Source: Alectryocaccomicrobium faecavium
GTDB taxonomy: Bacteria > Bacillota > Clostridia > Christensenellales > Aristaeellaceae
Length of the DNA stretch: 8,582 nt
Direction of reading: 5' to 3'
NCBI GenBank assembly: GCA_018713425.1
Contig: DVOT01000101.1
Coordinates: 1 to 8,582 of the forward strand
Position 1 is the first letter of the stretch; each line of letters begins with the position of its first letter. Position numbers and translations under genes: made by a program. The notes beneath the pieces were generated by a model that saw only the letters and a program-made list of their open reading frames with translations, ran no database searches and was not told the origin of the DNA. Of this stretch, positions 1 to 6,259 are shown in pieces.

Positions 1-1013
1 TCACGGTCGTACGTGGCCGTAACGGTATATTCCGTGTAATAGGGAGTTTGGAAATCGGCTGCCACACCGCCCGCGCTGAGGGCGATGGTATCGTAATACT
101 GGGTGGTAAGCTCGGTTTGACCCGCGCTACCATTCACAGCCGTCATGCCATCGGCGGAAAGCGTGGAACGCAGGGGCTTATATTCCACCCCGTCCTTGCC
201 GGTGATGGTGGGCAGGGTGTCTGTGAGGGAGAAGCTGCCCTCCACAAAGTTGAGCGCGCCCACAATTTGGTAAACCGAGCTTTCACTGCTGAGGGCCTCG
301 CCAGCTTTCTTGCCGATCTTGATCCGCCAGGTGAGCGTTACTTCCTCGCCATTCACGGACGGCGTGCCCACCAGCGCCTTCTCGATTGCCCATTCGCCTT
401 CCGCCTTGCTTGTGACGGCGGAATTGTTGCGGTCAACGGGCAATGCATAGGTGAACGGGTATTGCGAGCCAGCGACGCCGGCTTTGATGCTGACGCCGAG
501 CTTGCCATACGGCGTGTCGTTTGGCACCGTGCCGTTGCCCGTCATGCGCGCGCGAAGGGACAGCGTTTGCCCTGCGCCACCGGTGACTGACCGGTTGCCC
601 AGGGAAATCGTATACGTATTTTCGCTTGTGGGCGTGTAATCCAGTAGCACAATGCCGTCCGGCACGGTGACGGTAATGGTGACGTTTTCATATTGCGAAT
701 ACGCGGGCACCATATCGCCCTGATCATTGCGATAGGTGGGCGCGGCATTCAACACATAGCCGACGCTATAAGTAAACTCCGCGCCAGTGGACACCGTGGC
801 GGATTCCGCCACGGCGCTATACAGCTCCACATACGCGCCCGAACTCACGTTGTCAGCTACCGCCTTCGCGATGACCTCCTCCCGCGAAGGCGTTTCCACA
901 TTGACGTTGAACGGCTCGCTGGTGTAGCTCTCCGCCAACGACACGGGCATGGAAGTGAGCGGCATGAGCAGCGCCAGCAGCAACGCCAAGCATTTGCCTG
1001 CAAATTTCCTCAT
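1..1013 (-). CDS. Secreted surface protein with DUF11-like beta domains (3' end cut by window edge)
   Basis: An open frame of 337 codons starts at ATG 1013-1011 and runs off the left edge without a stop. Residues 1-28 form a signal peptide: basic MRKFAGK, a Leu/Ala-rich core, then a likely cut near SLAE. The rest is Thr/Val/Gly-rich and beta-like. Residues about 60-180 (YENVTITVTVPDG, later NRSVTGG) and about 208-337 (WAIEKALVG, then SFSLTDTLP) resemble DUF11 or isopeptide-forming Ig-like modules of Gram-positive adhesins; this assignment is by motif style only. AGGGAGGG at 1021-1028 lies 7 nt before the ATG and supports the start. The gene follows another secreted protein gene after a 129-nt hairpin-rich spacer, so co-expression is possible. 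The C-terminus, where a sortase signal, membrane anchor or S-layer module would lie, is outside the window, so cell-wall attachment cannot be judged. Confidence 0.85.
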   Translation of the reverse strand, partial: MRKFAGKCLALLLALLMPLTSMPVSLAESYTSEPFNVNVETPSREEVIAKAVADNVSSGAYVELYSAVAESATVSTGAEFTYSVGYVLNAAPTYRNDQGDMVPAYSQYENVTITVTVPDGIVLLDYTPTSENTYTISLGNRSVTGGAGQTLSLRARMTGNGTVPNDTPYGKLGVSIKAGVAGSQYPFTYALPVDRNNSAVTSKAEGEWAIEKALVGTPSVNGEEVTLTWRIKIGKKAGEALSSESSVYQIVGALNFVEGSFSLTDTLPTITGKDGVEYKPLRSTLSADGMTAVNGSAGQTELTTQYYDTIALSAGGVAADFQTPYYTEYTVTATYDR

Positions 1014-1056
1014 CGGTTAGACCCTCCCTATGCGAATTCTATCTTACTATCCTTTA

Positions 1057-1127
1057 CGCGGCGGCGCATATGCCGCGGCCGGAAGCCGCACAAGTTGCGG
1101 TTCCGGCTGCGTTCCGCGCCAGCGCGG
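1057..1127 (-). terminator. Cluster of GC-rich hairpins between two secreted protein genes
   Basis: The spacer between the two left-hand genes holds three inverted repeats. The strongest pairs 1078-1084 plus 1086-1090 with 1096-1107: a 12-bp stem with one bulged G (1085) and a 5-nt loop. A second pairs 1061-1065 with 1072-1076 and shares bases with the first. A third lies at 1114-1127 (CCGCGC/GCGCGG). No U-tract follows on the minus strand, so this is not a classical intrinsic terminator. It could be a weak terminator, an mRNA-stability element, or part of the 5' leader of the next gene. Confidence 0.35.
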
Positions 1128-1142
1128 ATGTGTCGCTATTGG

Positions 1143-2300
1143 TTATTGCGCGGGCTCGGCGAGCACCGTGATGGCCACGCGCCAGGCGCTTTGCGCGGTG
1201 TCCATATCCACCACAAAACTCATCGTTTCGCCCGTGTGCCCGCTGGGCTGCCACACGCCATCCACCTGGCATTCCCAGACGATTTCCACCTGCGCGCCCT
1301 CGAAACCCGTGAGCACGGCGGTGAGCGTTACCGTATCCCCCAGCGCGAGCTCGCTGGCGGGGATGTTGGAGGCAATGGTCACGCTGCGCTGCGGCGCGGG
1401 CGTGGCCAGCGGGGCAGCGGACTGCGCGAGGTTTTCTTCCGCGGGAACTTCGGTCGCTTCTTCAGCGGGCCGCTGCACAACGCTAACCTGCTCCGCCAGG
1501 CAGAACGCGCTGGAGGCCACTTCCGCCTCCTGCGCCGCCAACACCACGCGGTAGGCAAAGGTTACGTTTTCCTCGGTGACGGTATAGGTGTAATCGTGCT
1601 CGGTTTCATTTTCCAGCGCCTGCCAGCCGCTGCCAGCGTTCACTTCCCAGCGGAGGGCGTATTCGGCGGTGGCGTTTTCCACAACCGCGCGCAGGGTAAC
1701 CGCATCGCCAAAGAAGAGATCGCCGCCCGTGACCAGCGCGATCTTCGCGTCCGCCGCGAAGGGAACCGGCGCTTGCGTGGGTTCCACGCTGGGCGCGATG
1801 CTGGGTTCTACACTGGGCGCGATGCTGGGGATCACAGTGGGTTCGCTCACAATTTCCTCGGTGGGCGCAGCCGTGGGAGCCGCGGTCGGAGCCTCAGTCG
1901 GCGCGGCCGTGGGAACCTCAGTCGGGGCCGCCGTGGGAGCCTCAGTCGGCGCGGCCGTGGGAGCCTCAGTCGGCGCAGCCGTGGGAGCCTCAGTCGGGGC
2001 CGCTGTGGGAGCGGCGGTCGGGGCCGCTGTGGGAGCCGCGGTCGGCGCGGCCGTGGGAGCGGCGGTCGGGGCCGCCGTAGGAGCCGCAGTCGGGGCCGCC
2101 GTAGGAGCCGCAGTCGGGGCCGGCGTGGGAACCGGAGTGGGCGCCACTGTGGGTTCCGCGGGGATTTCCACCGGCGGCACTTCCTGCGTGGGCACGCCAG
2201 AATCTGCGGCGGGCACTTCTTCCGCCAAAGCCACCAAGCCGCTGAGCATGATTGCCAGCACCGTGAGCCATGCAAAAACCTTCAGCAACGTCTTTTTCAT
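1143..2300 (-). CDS. Secreted Pro/Thr-rich repeat protein with two Ig-like domains
   Basis: This encodes a 385-residue exported protein of unknown exact role. Residues 1-27 are a signal peptide (MKKTLLKVFAWL, hydrophobic core, VALAEE). Residues about 50-175 are a low-complexity stalk: ten consecutive AAPT units, then alternating EAPT/AAPT and an IAPS/VEPS tail. Two related beta-sandwich-like domains follow, about 185-255 and about 306-380. Both show a GD.VTL.AV motif and then a conserved Trp (LRWEV and IVWEC), which suggests an internal duplication. The C-terminus ends in AEPAQ with no LPxTG, membrane segment or S-layer module, so release or non-covalent wall binding is likely. AAGGAG about 10 nt upstream of ATG 2300 supports the start. 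The extended stalk is typical of wall-spanning or glycosylated surface proteins (inference). Very long antisense frames here are produced by the GC-rich repeat and are not genes. Confidence 0.87.
   Translation of the reverse strand: MKKTLLKVFAWLTVLAIMLSGLVALAEEVPAADSGVPTQEVPPVEIPAEPTVAPTPVPTPAPTAAPTAAPTAAPTAAPTAAPTAAPTAAPTAAPTAAPTAAPTEAPTAAPTEAPTAAPTEAPTAAPTEVPTAAPTEAPTAAPTAAPTEEIVSEPTVIPSIAPSVEPSIAPSVEPTQAPVPFAADAKIALVTGGDLFFGDAVTLRAVVENATAEYALRWEVNAGSGWQALENETEHDYTYTVTEENVTFAYRVVLAAQEAEVASSAFCLAEQVSVVQRPAEEATEVPAEENLAQSAAPLATPAPQRSVTIASNIPASELALGDTVTLTAVLTGFEGAQVEIVWECQVDGVWQPSGHTGETMSFVVDMDTAQSAWRVAITVLAEPAQ
1860..2120 (-). repeat. Coding tandem repeat of 12-bp AAPT/EAPT units
   Basis: About 21 consecutive 12-bp units encode AAPT, EAPT and one EVPT (residues 61-147 of the host protein). 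Synonymous codons often alternate between neighbours (GCT CCT or GCT CCC against GCC CCG or GCG CCG), giving a partial 24-bp higher-order period. Unit number could change by slippage or recombination in steps of four residues without breaking the frame. Confidence 0.9.
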
Positions 2301-2510
2301 CCTTTTTCACTCCTTGTCTTATTTCAACCGTTCAGCTCCGCAAGAGCGAATTGTCATCTTACAGGGATTATTTTACTGCTGGACAGTTACCTGGCCGGTT
2401 ACATTTGCGGCCCAAGGGAAGTTTTTGGATGAAAAAGTGCGATTTAACTTACAATTAACATCAGGCCTTCTGCGCAGCTCTTTATCGCGCTAACGCAAGC
2501 TTCTTTTCCA
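2301..2510 (-). promoter_or_regulatory. AT-richer intergenic region, probable promoter region of the secreted-protein gene
   Basis: These 210 nt separate the regulator gene from the Pro/Thr-rich protein gene. It is the longest gene-free stretch on the minus strand and is poorer in GC than its surroundings. AAGGAG lies just before the downstream ATG. A TAAAAT word at about 2371-2376 (minus strand) could be a -10 element, but no convincing -35 box sits at the right spacing. No clear terminator for the upstream operon is visible. Direct repeats that may be operator sites occur at 2443-2460 and 2386-2402. Confidence 0.4.
2443..2460 (-). promoter_or_regulatory. Candidate SARP-type operator: two heptamers with 11-bp period
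   Basis: Read on the minus strand this is TGTTAAT, four bases (TGTA), then AGTTAAA: a 7-4-7 direct repeat with one-helical-turn spacing. SARP/OmpR-like winged-helix activators typically bind heptamer direct repeats spaced in this way. It lies about 145-160 nt upstream of the secreted-protein start and directly after a BTAD regulator gene. The words are short and AT-rich, so chance is a real alternative. Confidence 0.25.
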
Positions 2511-3737
2511 TTATTTTACAGTTTCTTGCGCGGTTTCTTCTGTTCGCTTTTCGCTGCTGAGCGGGCCGACGCGATAATTGAACGCCACATTGGAATTGGG
2601 ATACTTGCGATAAAACAACCGTTTCACCCTTTCCATTACCATGTTACCTGTGGTGTAATTCACACTAGGCAACAACAACGCGAAAATGGTGGGCGAAAAG
2701 TGGGTGATGGTGTCGCCCTTGCGGAGATTTTGCTTGAGGATTTCCAACAAGCCGCTCATGATATTGTCCTGCTTGATGGGCTCCATGGCCTGGCCATTGA
2801 GCGCGCTCACCATGATGACGGCCAGGAACATGGTGGAACCCAGGCGCTCCAGGTTGCGCATTTGCAGGTTGAAAATTTCCTTAAAGACGGCGTATTCGCA
2901 AACGAACGCGCCGCGCTGCTCGCCGCTTTCGCGCAGCTCGTTGCGGATGGATTCCAGATTGAATTCCAGGGTTTTTCCGGCATGAACGATTTGCTTATAA
3001 AATTCCTGCATATCGTCGCTGGGCTGGATGCCCAGATAGCGGTAGTGCAGGTGGATCACATGCTTATATTGCACCAGCGCCTCGCTGGTGCGGTTGGTAC
3101 GGATGAGGGCGGTCATCAGCTCCATGTGGAGCCGGTCGTCGAAATTGTCGACATCCAGGGCCGCGCGGCAAACGTTGACGATTTCCTTATGGTTCTCCTC
3201 GTCCTTAAGGACGTCGATATAGGAATACACCGCGGCCATATATTGGTTGTGCAGCGCGGTGGCGCGGGCCAGCGCCCATTCGGCGGGCTCGCCATTTTGC
3301 AAAAGGTCGCCGGAATACAGTTTCATCAGCCGCGCATATTGCTCCTTGTGCCAGGCGATATCGCCATTGTGCCCAGAGAGCGCGGCAAAGATATCCTCAA
3401 TTTCGTAAACGTCCACCGACATGCCCGGCAATAGCTGCCAGTGGTAGGCGTTGCGATCCGCCACAATGGCCTGGCCCAGCCCGGGCGAAAGCTGGTTGAG
3501 CAGCGCGCGCAGGCGGCTGACCAGCGTTTTGAGCGCGTTTTCGGGATTGGCGCTCTTCTCTTCCGACCACAGGGCGGCCAACAGGCGCTGGTTGGGCACC
3601 GGCTGCTCGCGGTTCAAAATCAAATATTGCATCAGCGCCACGCCCTTGCGCGATTTGTTGACCATATGGTCCGCCTGGATTTCGTTGATATAGATGGTGA
3701 AGGTGTTCATCATCTGAATGCGAATGGTATCGCCCAT
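2511..3737 (-). CDS. SARP/BTAD-type transcriptional regulator with degenerate C-terminal GGDEF domain
   Basis: A 408-residue cytoplasmic regulator. Residues 1-105 form an OmpR/SARP-like winged helix (NKSRKGVALMQYLIL, then LLAALWSEE and NALKTLVSRLRALL). Residues about 108-255 form the BTAD helical-repeat domain (SVDVYEIEDIF, YSGDLL, DDRLHMELMTALIRTNRTSEAL). Residues about 275-395 match the diguanylate cyclase fold in layout: YAVFKEIFNLQMRN, a hydrophobic strand FLAVIMV, then RKGDTITHFSPTIFALLLP. The GG(D/E)EF signature is replaced by SPTIF (348-352), so cyclase activity is not expected, but RxxD (R339-D342) is kept five residues upstream, as in c-di-GMP inhibitory sites. TAAGGAGAG lies about 9 nt before ATG 3737. 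The gene starts 34 nt after pilT and is probably co-transcribed with the pilus genes. DNA-binding activation is expected from the family; its targets are unknown. Confidence 0.88.
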   Translation of the reverse strand: MGDTIRIQMMNTFTIYINEIQADHMVNKSRKGVALMQYLILNREQPVPNQRLLAALWSEEKSANPENALKTLVSRLRALLNQLSPGLGQAIVADRNAYHWQLLPGMSVDVYEIEDIFAALSGHNGDIAWHKEQYARLMKLYSGDLLQNGEPAEWALARATALHNQYMAAVYSYIDVLKDEENHKEIVNVCRAALDVDNFDDRLHMELMTALIRTNRTSEALVQYKHVIHLHYRYLGIQPSDDMQEFYKQIVHAGKTLEFNLESIRNELRESGEQRGAFVCEYAVFKEIFNLQMRNLERLGSTMFLAVIMVSALNGQAMEPIKQDNIMSGLLEILKQNLRKGDTITHFSPTIFALLLPSVNYTTGNMVMERVKRLFYRKYPNSNVAFNYRVGPLSSEKRTEETAQETVK

Positions 3738-3771
3738 GGTTTCTTTCTCTCCTTACCGCTCTGGCCCCTAT

Positions 3772-4830
3772 TTATATTCGCCTGCCCAGCGCGTCGGGAT
3801 TGGTGGCGTAGCGCAGCGCGGTTTCCCGATCGATCTTGCCCGCGCGCAACAAGCGCTCCAATTCGCCATCCATGCTGAGCATGGAGCGATCCGCCGAGCC
3901 GCCATAAATTGCGTTATCGATCTGGTGGGTTTTGCCATCGCGGATCATGTTCTGCACCGCAGGCGTGACCGTCATCACCTCGAAAACCGGCTCCTGCCCG
4001 CCGCCGCGCACTGGCACCAGCCGCTGCGAAACCACCGCGCGCAGCACCATGGAAAGCTGAATGCGCACCTGCTGCTGCTGGCCCGGCGGGAAGGTGTCCA
4101 CAATGCGGTCCACCGTCTTGGCCGCGCCCACCGTGTGCAGCGAGGAAAGCAGCAAATGCCCCGTTTCCGCGGCCGTGATGGCGGTTTGCATGGTTTCGTG
4201 ATCGCGCATTTCGCCCAGCATGATCACATCCGGCGCTTCGCGCAGGGCCGCGCGCAGTGCGCGCTGGAAGGTGCCCGCGTCGTTGGGCACCTCGCGCTGG
4301 CTCACCAGCGATTGCTTGTGGGAATGCAGGTATTCGATGGGGTCTTCAATGGTGATGATGTGGCCGCCGCGCGTGGCGTTGATGCGGTCGATCATGCAGG
4401 CCAGCGTGGTGCTCTTGCCGCTGCCCGCCGGGCCCGTGACCAGGATCATGCCGCCGCGCATCCCCGCCAGCGCCATCACCAGATCGGGAATGTGCAGCGC
4501 CGCAGGATCCGGCAGGCCAAACGCCACCACGCGGCACGTGGCCGCCAAAGAACCGCGCTGCCGGTAAGCGTTGCAGCGAAAACGGCTCACGCGCGCCAGC
4601 GAAAAAGAAAAATCATCGTCCCCGCCCTCGTCGAGCGGCGCACGACTGCGGTTCCCCGCCAGGCGATAGGCCTCGTCCACCAGGTGCTCGGTGTCCTTGG
4701 GCATCAGCGTTTCCTCTGAAATGGCCACCAACGCGCCCCCCACCTTGGCCGTGGCGGGCGCGCCGGGGATGAGGAACAGATCCGAACCCTTTTTCTCCAC
4801 CGTGCGCATCAGCAAATCCACCAGTTCCAT
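3772..4830 (-). CDS. pilT: PilT, type IV pilus retraction ATPase
   Basis: A 352-residue hexameric ATPase that powers pilus retraction at the cytoplasmic side of the membrane. Visible family hallmarks are Walker A GPAGSGKST (133-141), the Asp box IEDPIEYLHS (161-170), Walker B with the PilT signature DVIMLGEMRDHET (201-213), and the His box AETGHLLLSSLHT (221-233). The C-terminal part (LSMDGELERLLRAGKI, then ALRYATNPDAL) is also PilT-like and separates it from PilB and GspE, which are longer and usually carry a zinc-binding region. Length is normal for PilT. The start at 4830 is chosen because GGAGG lies five bases upstream. An ATG at 4857, overlapping the preceding stop, would add nine residues (MSARRAEDG) and cannot be excluded. 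It lies 23 nt after the small membrane-protein gene and 34 nt before the regulator gene. Confidence 0.96.
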   Translation of the reverse strand: MELVDLLMRTVEKKGSDLFLIPGAPATAKVGGALVAISEETLMPKDTEHLVDEAYRLAGNRSRAPLDEGGDDDFSFSLARVSRFRCNAYRQRGSLAATCRVVAFGLPDPAALHIPDLVMALAGMRGGMILVTGPAGSGKSTTLACMIDRINATRGGHIITIEDPIEYLHSHKQSLVSQREVPNDAGTFQRALRAALREAPDVIMLGEMRDHETMQTAITAAETGHLLLSSLHTVGAAKTVDRIVDTFPPGQQQQVRIQLSMVLRAVVSQRLVPVRGGGQEPVFEVMTVTPAVQNMIRDGKTHQIDNAIYGGSADRSMLSMDGELERLLRAGKIDRETALRYATNPDALGRRI

Positions 4831-4853
4831 GCCGTCCTCCGCCCTCCTTGCGC

Positions 4854-5294
4854 TCATTCCTCTGGCGAAGCGTTCAGCTCCGTCACCAGCCGGTGTTCCA
4901 ACCAGTCCAGCCGCGGGAACTCGCCCGCGGGCGCGAGCGCCGCCGCGCAAACCAAAGACCGGCCGTCCTCCGCGGATTCCACCCAGCGCACGACGCCCGC
5001 CTCCGCGTCCAGCGTCATGCCCTCCGGCAGCGCGGCAGCCACCGCCGCCCGGTACGCCGCTTCGCCCTGATCCGTGGGCGCGGCGGCCAGCGCCGCGTCC
5101 AGCGCCGCCAGCGATTCTTCCGCCCGCACGTCCAGGCGAGCCACCGATTCGGCCACGCGCGCGGCGCGCTCGCTGAGGACCTCGTCCCCCCGCGCGCTCA
5201 GCAGCGTGAGCACGCCCAGCGCGCTCATGGCCAGCACCACGGCCAAGAGCGTGATCAGCGCCGCGCCCGGCCCAAAGCGATACTTGCGATTCAT
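4854..5294 (-). CDS. Small single-span membrane protein, possible divergent GspK/PilX-like minor pseudopilin
   Basis: A 146-residue protein with a short basic N-terminus (MNRKYRFGPG), one membrane helix at about 11-33 (AALITLLAVVLAMSALGVL), an Ala/Glu-rich helical stretch at about 38-72, and a soluble C-terminal part (MTLDAEAGVVRWVES). The layout recalls type IV pilin-like proteins. If prepilin peptidase cut after Gly10, position +5 would be Thr rather than Glu, as in GspK-type pseudopilins, which also lack Glu5. No family was recognised with confidence. Its start overlaps the stop of the upstream pilin-like gene (ATGA, 5291-5294), which implies translational coupling, and pilT follows after 23 nt. 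A role in the pilus or secretion assembly is inferred from context. Confidence 0.8.
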   Translation of the reverse strand: MNRKYRFGPGAALITLLAVVLAMSALGVLTLLSARGDEVLSERAARVAESVARLDVRAEESLAALDAALAAAPTDQGEAAYRAAVAAALPEGMTLDAEAGVVRWVESAEDGRSLVCAAALAPAGEFPRLDWLEHRLVTELNASPEE

Positions 5295-5689
5295 TGCGCC
5301 GCCTCCCCCGGAAGATAGCGCGCCACTGGCAGCGTGAACAACGCCGCGTCGCCCGCCGTGGCGGCGATTTCCGCCGTTTGCATCGTGCCCGCGGGCGCCG
5401 CCTGCGCGTCCAGCGAAACGGTCAGCCGCCAGCCATCGCCTTCCAGTGCCCAGCCGCCTTCTTCCGAAAAGCCCAGTTCGCGCAGCGCCTGCTCTGGATC
5501 AACAGAAGCGCAGAGCGCCGCGGCCACGTTCTGCGCCCCGGCAAGCGCCCGGTCGCGCGCGTCCGCCCGGCTGGCCTGCTCATACGCCGCGGAAAAACAG
5601 CGCAGAATCACCGTTGCCGCCAGGGCAAAAAACAAAATCGCCAGCAGGATCTCCACCAGCAGCGCGTTCACCCGACTGCTCTTGCCCAT
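5291..5689 (-). CDS. Type IV pilin-like minor (pseudo)pilin with atypical processing site
   Basis: A 132-residue protein with a pilin-type N-terminal helix: SSRVNALLVEILLAILFFAL (residues 4-23) resembles the usual G|FTLLEVLLALxIxAL. Glu13 would be the +5 glutamate if cleavage followed Asn8, but the nearly invariant Gly at -1 is missing. The helix continues to about residue 40, followed by a short soluble domain (GWALEGDGWRLTVSLDAQA, then AEIAATAGDAALFTLPVARYL), a size suited to a minor pilin. AGGAGG six bases before ATG 5689 fixes the start. The gene overlaps the next one by 4 nt. It probably helps initiate or cap the pilus, as known for minor pilins. Whether it is processed by a prepilin peptidase is uncertain. 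Confidence 0.82.
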   Translation of the reverse strand: MGKSSRVNALLVEILLAILFFALAATVILRCFSAAYEQASRADARDRALAGAQNVAAALCASVDPEQALRELGFSEEGGWALEGDGWRLTVSLDAQAAPAGTMQTAEIAATAGDAALFTLPVARYLPGEAAQ

Positions 5690-5705
5690 CGCTTCCTCCT
5701 ATCCC

Positions 5706-5726
5706 AGCGCGCGCCGGCGCTTTTTT
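5706..5726 (+). other. Terminator-like inverted repeat in a 93-nt operon gap
   Basis: On the plus strand AGCGC (5706-5710) pairs with GCGCT (5717-5721) and runs into six T residues (5721-5726). This has intrinsic-terminator form for plus-strand transcription, yet no plus-strand gene is seen. For the real, minus-strand operon the U-tract is on the wrong side, so it should not stop transcription. It may be fortuitous or may end an antisense transcript. Confidence 0.3.
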
Positions 5727-5782
5727 CTTATTATTAGATATATGCGGGGCAGCCCTCTTGCGGAACAAGCCCATCAGCCCGC

Positions 5783-6259
5783 CTACAGCGCCGCTTTGGG
5801 CGCGAGCAGCACCTGGTGCGCCGCGCCATATTCATCCACCAGTTCCACGGCCAGCGCATCGCCCACGTGCGAAGCCGACATGGCCTGCGCCGCGCACAGA
5901 GCGCCGCCCGCCGCGGGATCGAAAGGCCGCTGGGCGGAAATGAACAGTTCGCGCAGCGCCCCATCGTACACATAGAGATAGCGGATGTATTCCTCACCAT
6001 CCACCGCGCTCGTAAAGCACAGCACCTGCACGCCATCCAGCGTTTCTACCGAAAGCGCGCCCTCGGCATCGGAAGCGCGCACGGCGTTGCGCACCATGGC
6101 CGTGAGCGTGCGCCGCGCGCCCCGTTCCTGCGAATGCGCCACCACCGAGCGGTAGGCCTGCGCGCCAAACAGCGCCAACATGGCCGAACACACAGCGAAC
6201 ACGCCCAGCAGCACCAACGCGAACGCGCCGGTGATCGCATGGCTCCGCTCGCGCCTCAT
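5783..6259 (-). CDS. DUF4860-like single-span membrane protein of the pilus cluster
   Basis: A 158-residue protein. The basic MRRERSHAITG precedes one membrane helix at about 11-33 (AFALVLLGVFAVCSAML), then FGAQAYRSVV and a conserved-looking extracytoplasmic part: TLTAMVRNAVRASDAEGAL, the beta-like VETLDGVQVLCF, YIRYLYVYDGALRELF, and a Pro/Gly turn DPAAGG. This pattern matches my memory of DUF4860 proteins encoded near type IV pilus genes in Clostridia; function is unknown. If seen as pilin-like, Gly11 could be the cut site, but +5 is Val. The chosen ATG (6259) overlaps the upstream stop by 4 nt (ATGA), which fits tight coupling. A much longer upstream extension of this frame would run over the neighbouring gene and has no support. 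It is followed by a 93-nt gap before the pilin-like gene. Confidence 0.82.
   Translation of the reverse strand: MRRERSHAITGAFALVLLGVFAVCSAMLALFGAQAYRSVVAHSQERGARRTLTAMVRNAVRASDAEGALSVETLDGVQVLCFTSAVDGEEYIRYLYVYDGALRELFISAQRPFDPAAGGALCAAQAMSASHVGDALAVELVDEYGAAHQVLLAPKAAL

Noticed and set aside
693..2432. Very long plus-strand open frames opposite the secreted-protein genes, including Arg/Gly/Ser-rich and VGAA-repeat translations
   Set aside because: They are antisense to convincing minus-strand genes with signal peptides and ribosome sites. The low-complexity translations are mirror images of the AAPT-encoding repeat and GC-rich codons.
2301..2510. A defined sigma-70 promoter
   Set aside because: Only isolated -10-like words are present; no pair of -35 and -10 boxes with acceptable spacing was found, so only a general regulatory region is reported.
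3718..4719. Plus-strand frame of 333 codons opposite pilT
   Set aside because: The minus strand encodes a PilT with every family motif; the plus-strand translation is His/Arg-rich with no recognisable domain.
4831..4950. Upstream extension of the pilT frame by 40 codons
   Set aside because: It overlaps the preceding gene, has Arg/Gly-rich non-family sequence, and a good ribosome site immediately precedes the ATG at 4830.
5580..5774. Possible small minus-strand gene (64 codons) beginning MGLFRKR in the 93-nt gap
   Set aside because: No ribosome site precedes it and most of it overlaps the pilin-like gene in another frame.
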